From NCBI GenBank assembly GCA_011330545.1, contig DRQI01000320.1, forward strand, positions 1 through 5,595: 5,595 bases of DNA. The letters run 5' to 3'. This document shows, in pieces, positions 5,026 through 5,595 of the stretch. This DNA comes from Flavobacteriia bacterium (GTDB lineage: Bacteria; Bacteroidota; Bacteroidia; Flavobacteriales; Flavobacteriaceae). Each line of letters begins with the position of its first letter. The first letter of the stretch is position 1. Under the pieces are notes generated by a model that did not search any database, was not told the origin of the DNA, and saw only the letters and a program-made list of their open reading frames with translations. The position numbers were made by a program, and so were the translations under genes.

Positions 5026-5595
5026 ATGAATTTTATGAAAAACCTAGTTGTATTATTATTTGCCTTTATTTCAATTTCGGCATTTAGTCAAACCAAATTA
5101 TCAACTACTAGCAGCCATATAAAATTTTTCTCAAGTACGCCGGCAGAGGATATTGAAGCCAATAATTATAAAGCCATAGGCGTTATTAAACCCGATAAAG
5201 GCAGTATTGTTTTTTCGATACCCATGCAGAGTTTCGAATTTGAGAAAGCCTTGATGCAAAAGCATTTTAACACAGAAAAATTCTTACATACCAAAGCGTT
5301 CCCTAAAAGTAAATTCAAAGGTACTATTACCAATATTACCAGTATTGATTTCGATAAAGACGGTACTTATGTCGCCGATGTAACGGGTTTTTTAACCATT
5401 CGCGGAGTTACCAAAGAAATATCAGAAAAATTTAATATTGTTGTCAAAGACGGTACTGTTACGGGTACTACCGAGTTTCCTATAGTATTGGCAGATTACG
5501 GAATTGCCTTTAAAGAAGGAAAGCCTTCTACCAATCTGGCAAAAACCATTAAAGTAACGGCTAAATTTAATTTTACAAAAATAAGTAGATCGGAA
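5026..5595 (+). CDS. Secreted YceI-family protein, 3' end open
   Basis: The frame runs 190 codons from ATG at 5026 to the window edge without a stop. Residues 1-22 are a signal peptide (core LVVLLFAFISISAF, likely cut at AFS/Q); ATG at 5035 (Met4) is an alternative start. The mature part has YceI lipocalin-like landmarks: SSHIKFFSSTPAEDIEA at 29-45, the most diagnostic block FEFEKALMQKHFNTEKFL followed by AFPKSKFKG (70-99), then LTIRGVTKEI (123-132) and LADYGIAF (155-162). YceI proteins form a beta-barrel that binds polyisoprenoids or other amphiphiles in the periplasm; the ligand here is unknown. The final family strand (TIKVTAKFNF, 174-183) is already complete, so the natural stop should be within a few codons. 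The last codons may not be genomic, because 5587-5595 equals the start of a sequencing adapter. It is probably transcribed separately from the upstream barrel gene. Confidence 0.9.
   Translation, partial: MNFMKNLVVLLFAFISISAFSQTKLSTTSSHIKFFSSTPAEDIEANNYKAIGVIKPDKGSIVFSIPMQSFEFEKALMQKHFNTEKFLHTKAFPKSKFKGTITNITSIDFDKDGTYVADVTGFLTIRGVTKEISEKFNIVVKDGTVTGTTEFPIVLADYGIAFKEGKPSTNLAKTIKVTAKFNFTKISRSE

Overview
The window is AT-rich DNA that looks like a chromosomal piece of a Bacteroidota bacterium, most likely a member of the Flavobacteriia. The evidence is the strong A/T codon bias, the lack of clear Shine-Dalgarno sites, three matches to the Bacteroidota -7 promoter element TAnnTTTG at plausible distances from genes, and the protein content: a carboxypeptidase-regulatory-like plus plug plus beta-barrel receptor, a YceI-family protein, and short signal peptides ending in ..Q. 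No rRNA, tRNA, CRISPR array, insertion sequence or transposase was seen.

Layout. On the minus strand, the first 15 codons of a TatD-family metal-dependent hydrolase run off the left edge (1-45). Divergent from it is arsC (191-529, +), a glutaredoxin-type arsenate reductase homologue. It is followed by two consecutive hairpins, the second a textbook intrinsic terminator (559-606). Next comes an 811-residue outer-membrane receptor (646-3081, +); its likely -7 promoter element directly follows the terminator. It converges, across a shared hairpin (3097-3120), on a 54-codon minus-strand gene for a small membrane protein (3130-3294). Divergent from that gene is a two-gene plus-strand unit: an exported, highly basic protein built on a four-fold, exact 26-residue LTxxQ-like repeat (3443-3907), then, 26 bp later, a predicted outer-membrane beta-barrel protein that starts at TTG (3934-4824). 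After a 201-bp AT-rich gap, a secreted YceI-family protein (5026 onward) runs off the right edge.

How the genes relate. All four long plus-strand genes after arsC encode exported proteins (receptor, periplasmic repeat protein, outer-membrane barrel, periplasmic YceI), and the small minus-strand gene encodes a membrane protein, so the centre and right of the window form a cell-envelope neighbourhood. The only convincing co-transcribed pair is the LTxxQ-repeat gene with the barrel gene. Their shared function is unknown; the mature repeat protein is very basic while the barrel protein has an acidic N-terminal segment, so direct contact is conceivable but unproven. This pair is the best candidate for something undescribed. 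The last nine bases of the window match the start of a common Illumina adapter, so the right edge may be a contig end with residual adapter and should be treated with caution.
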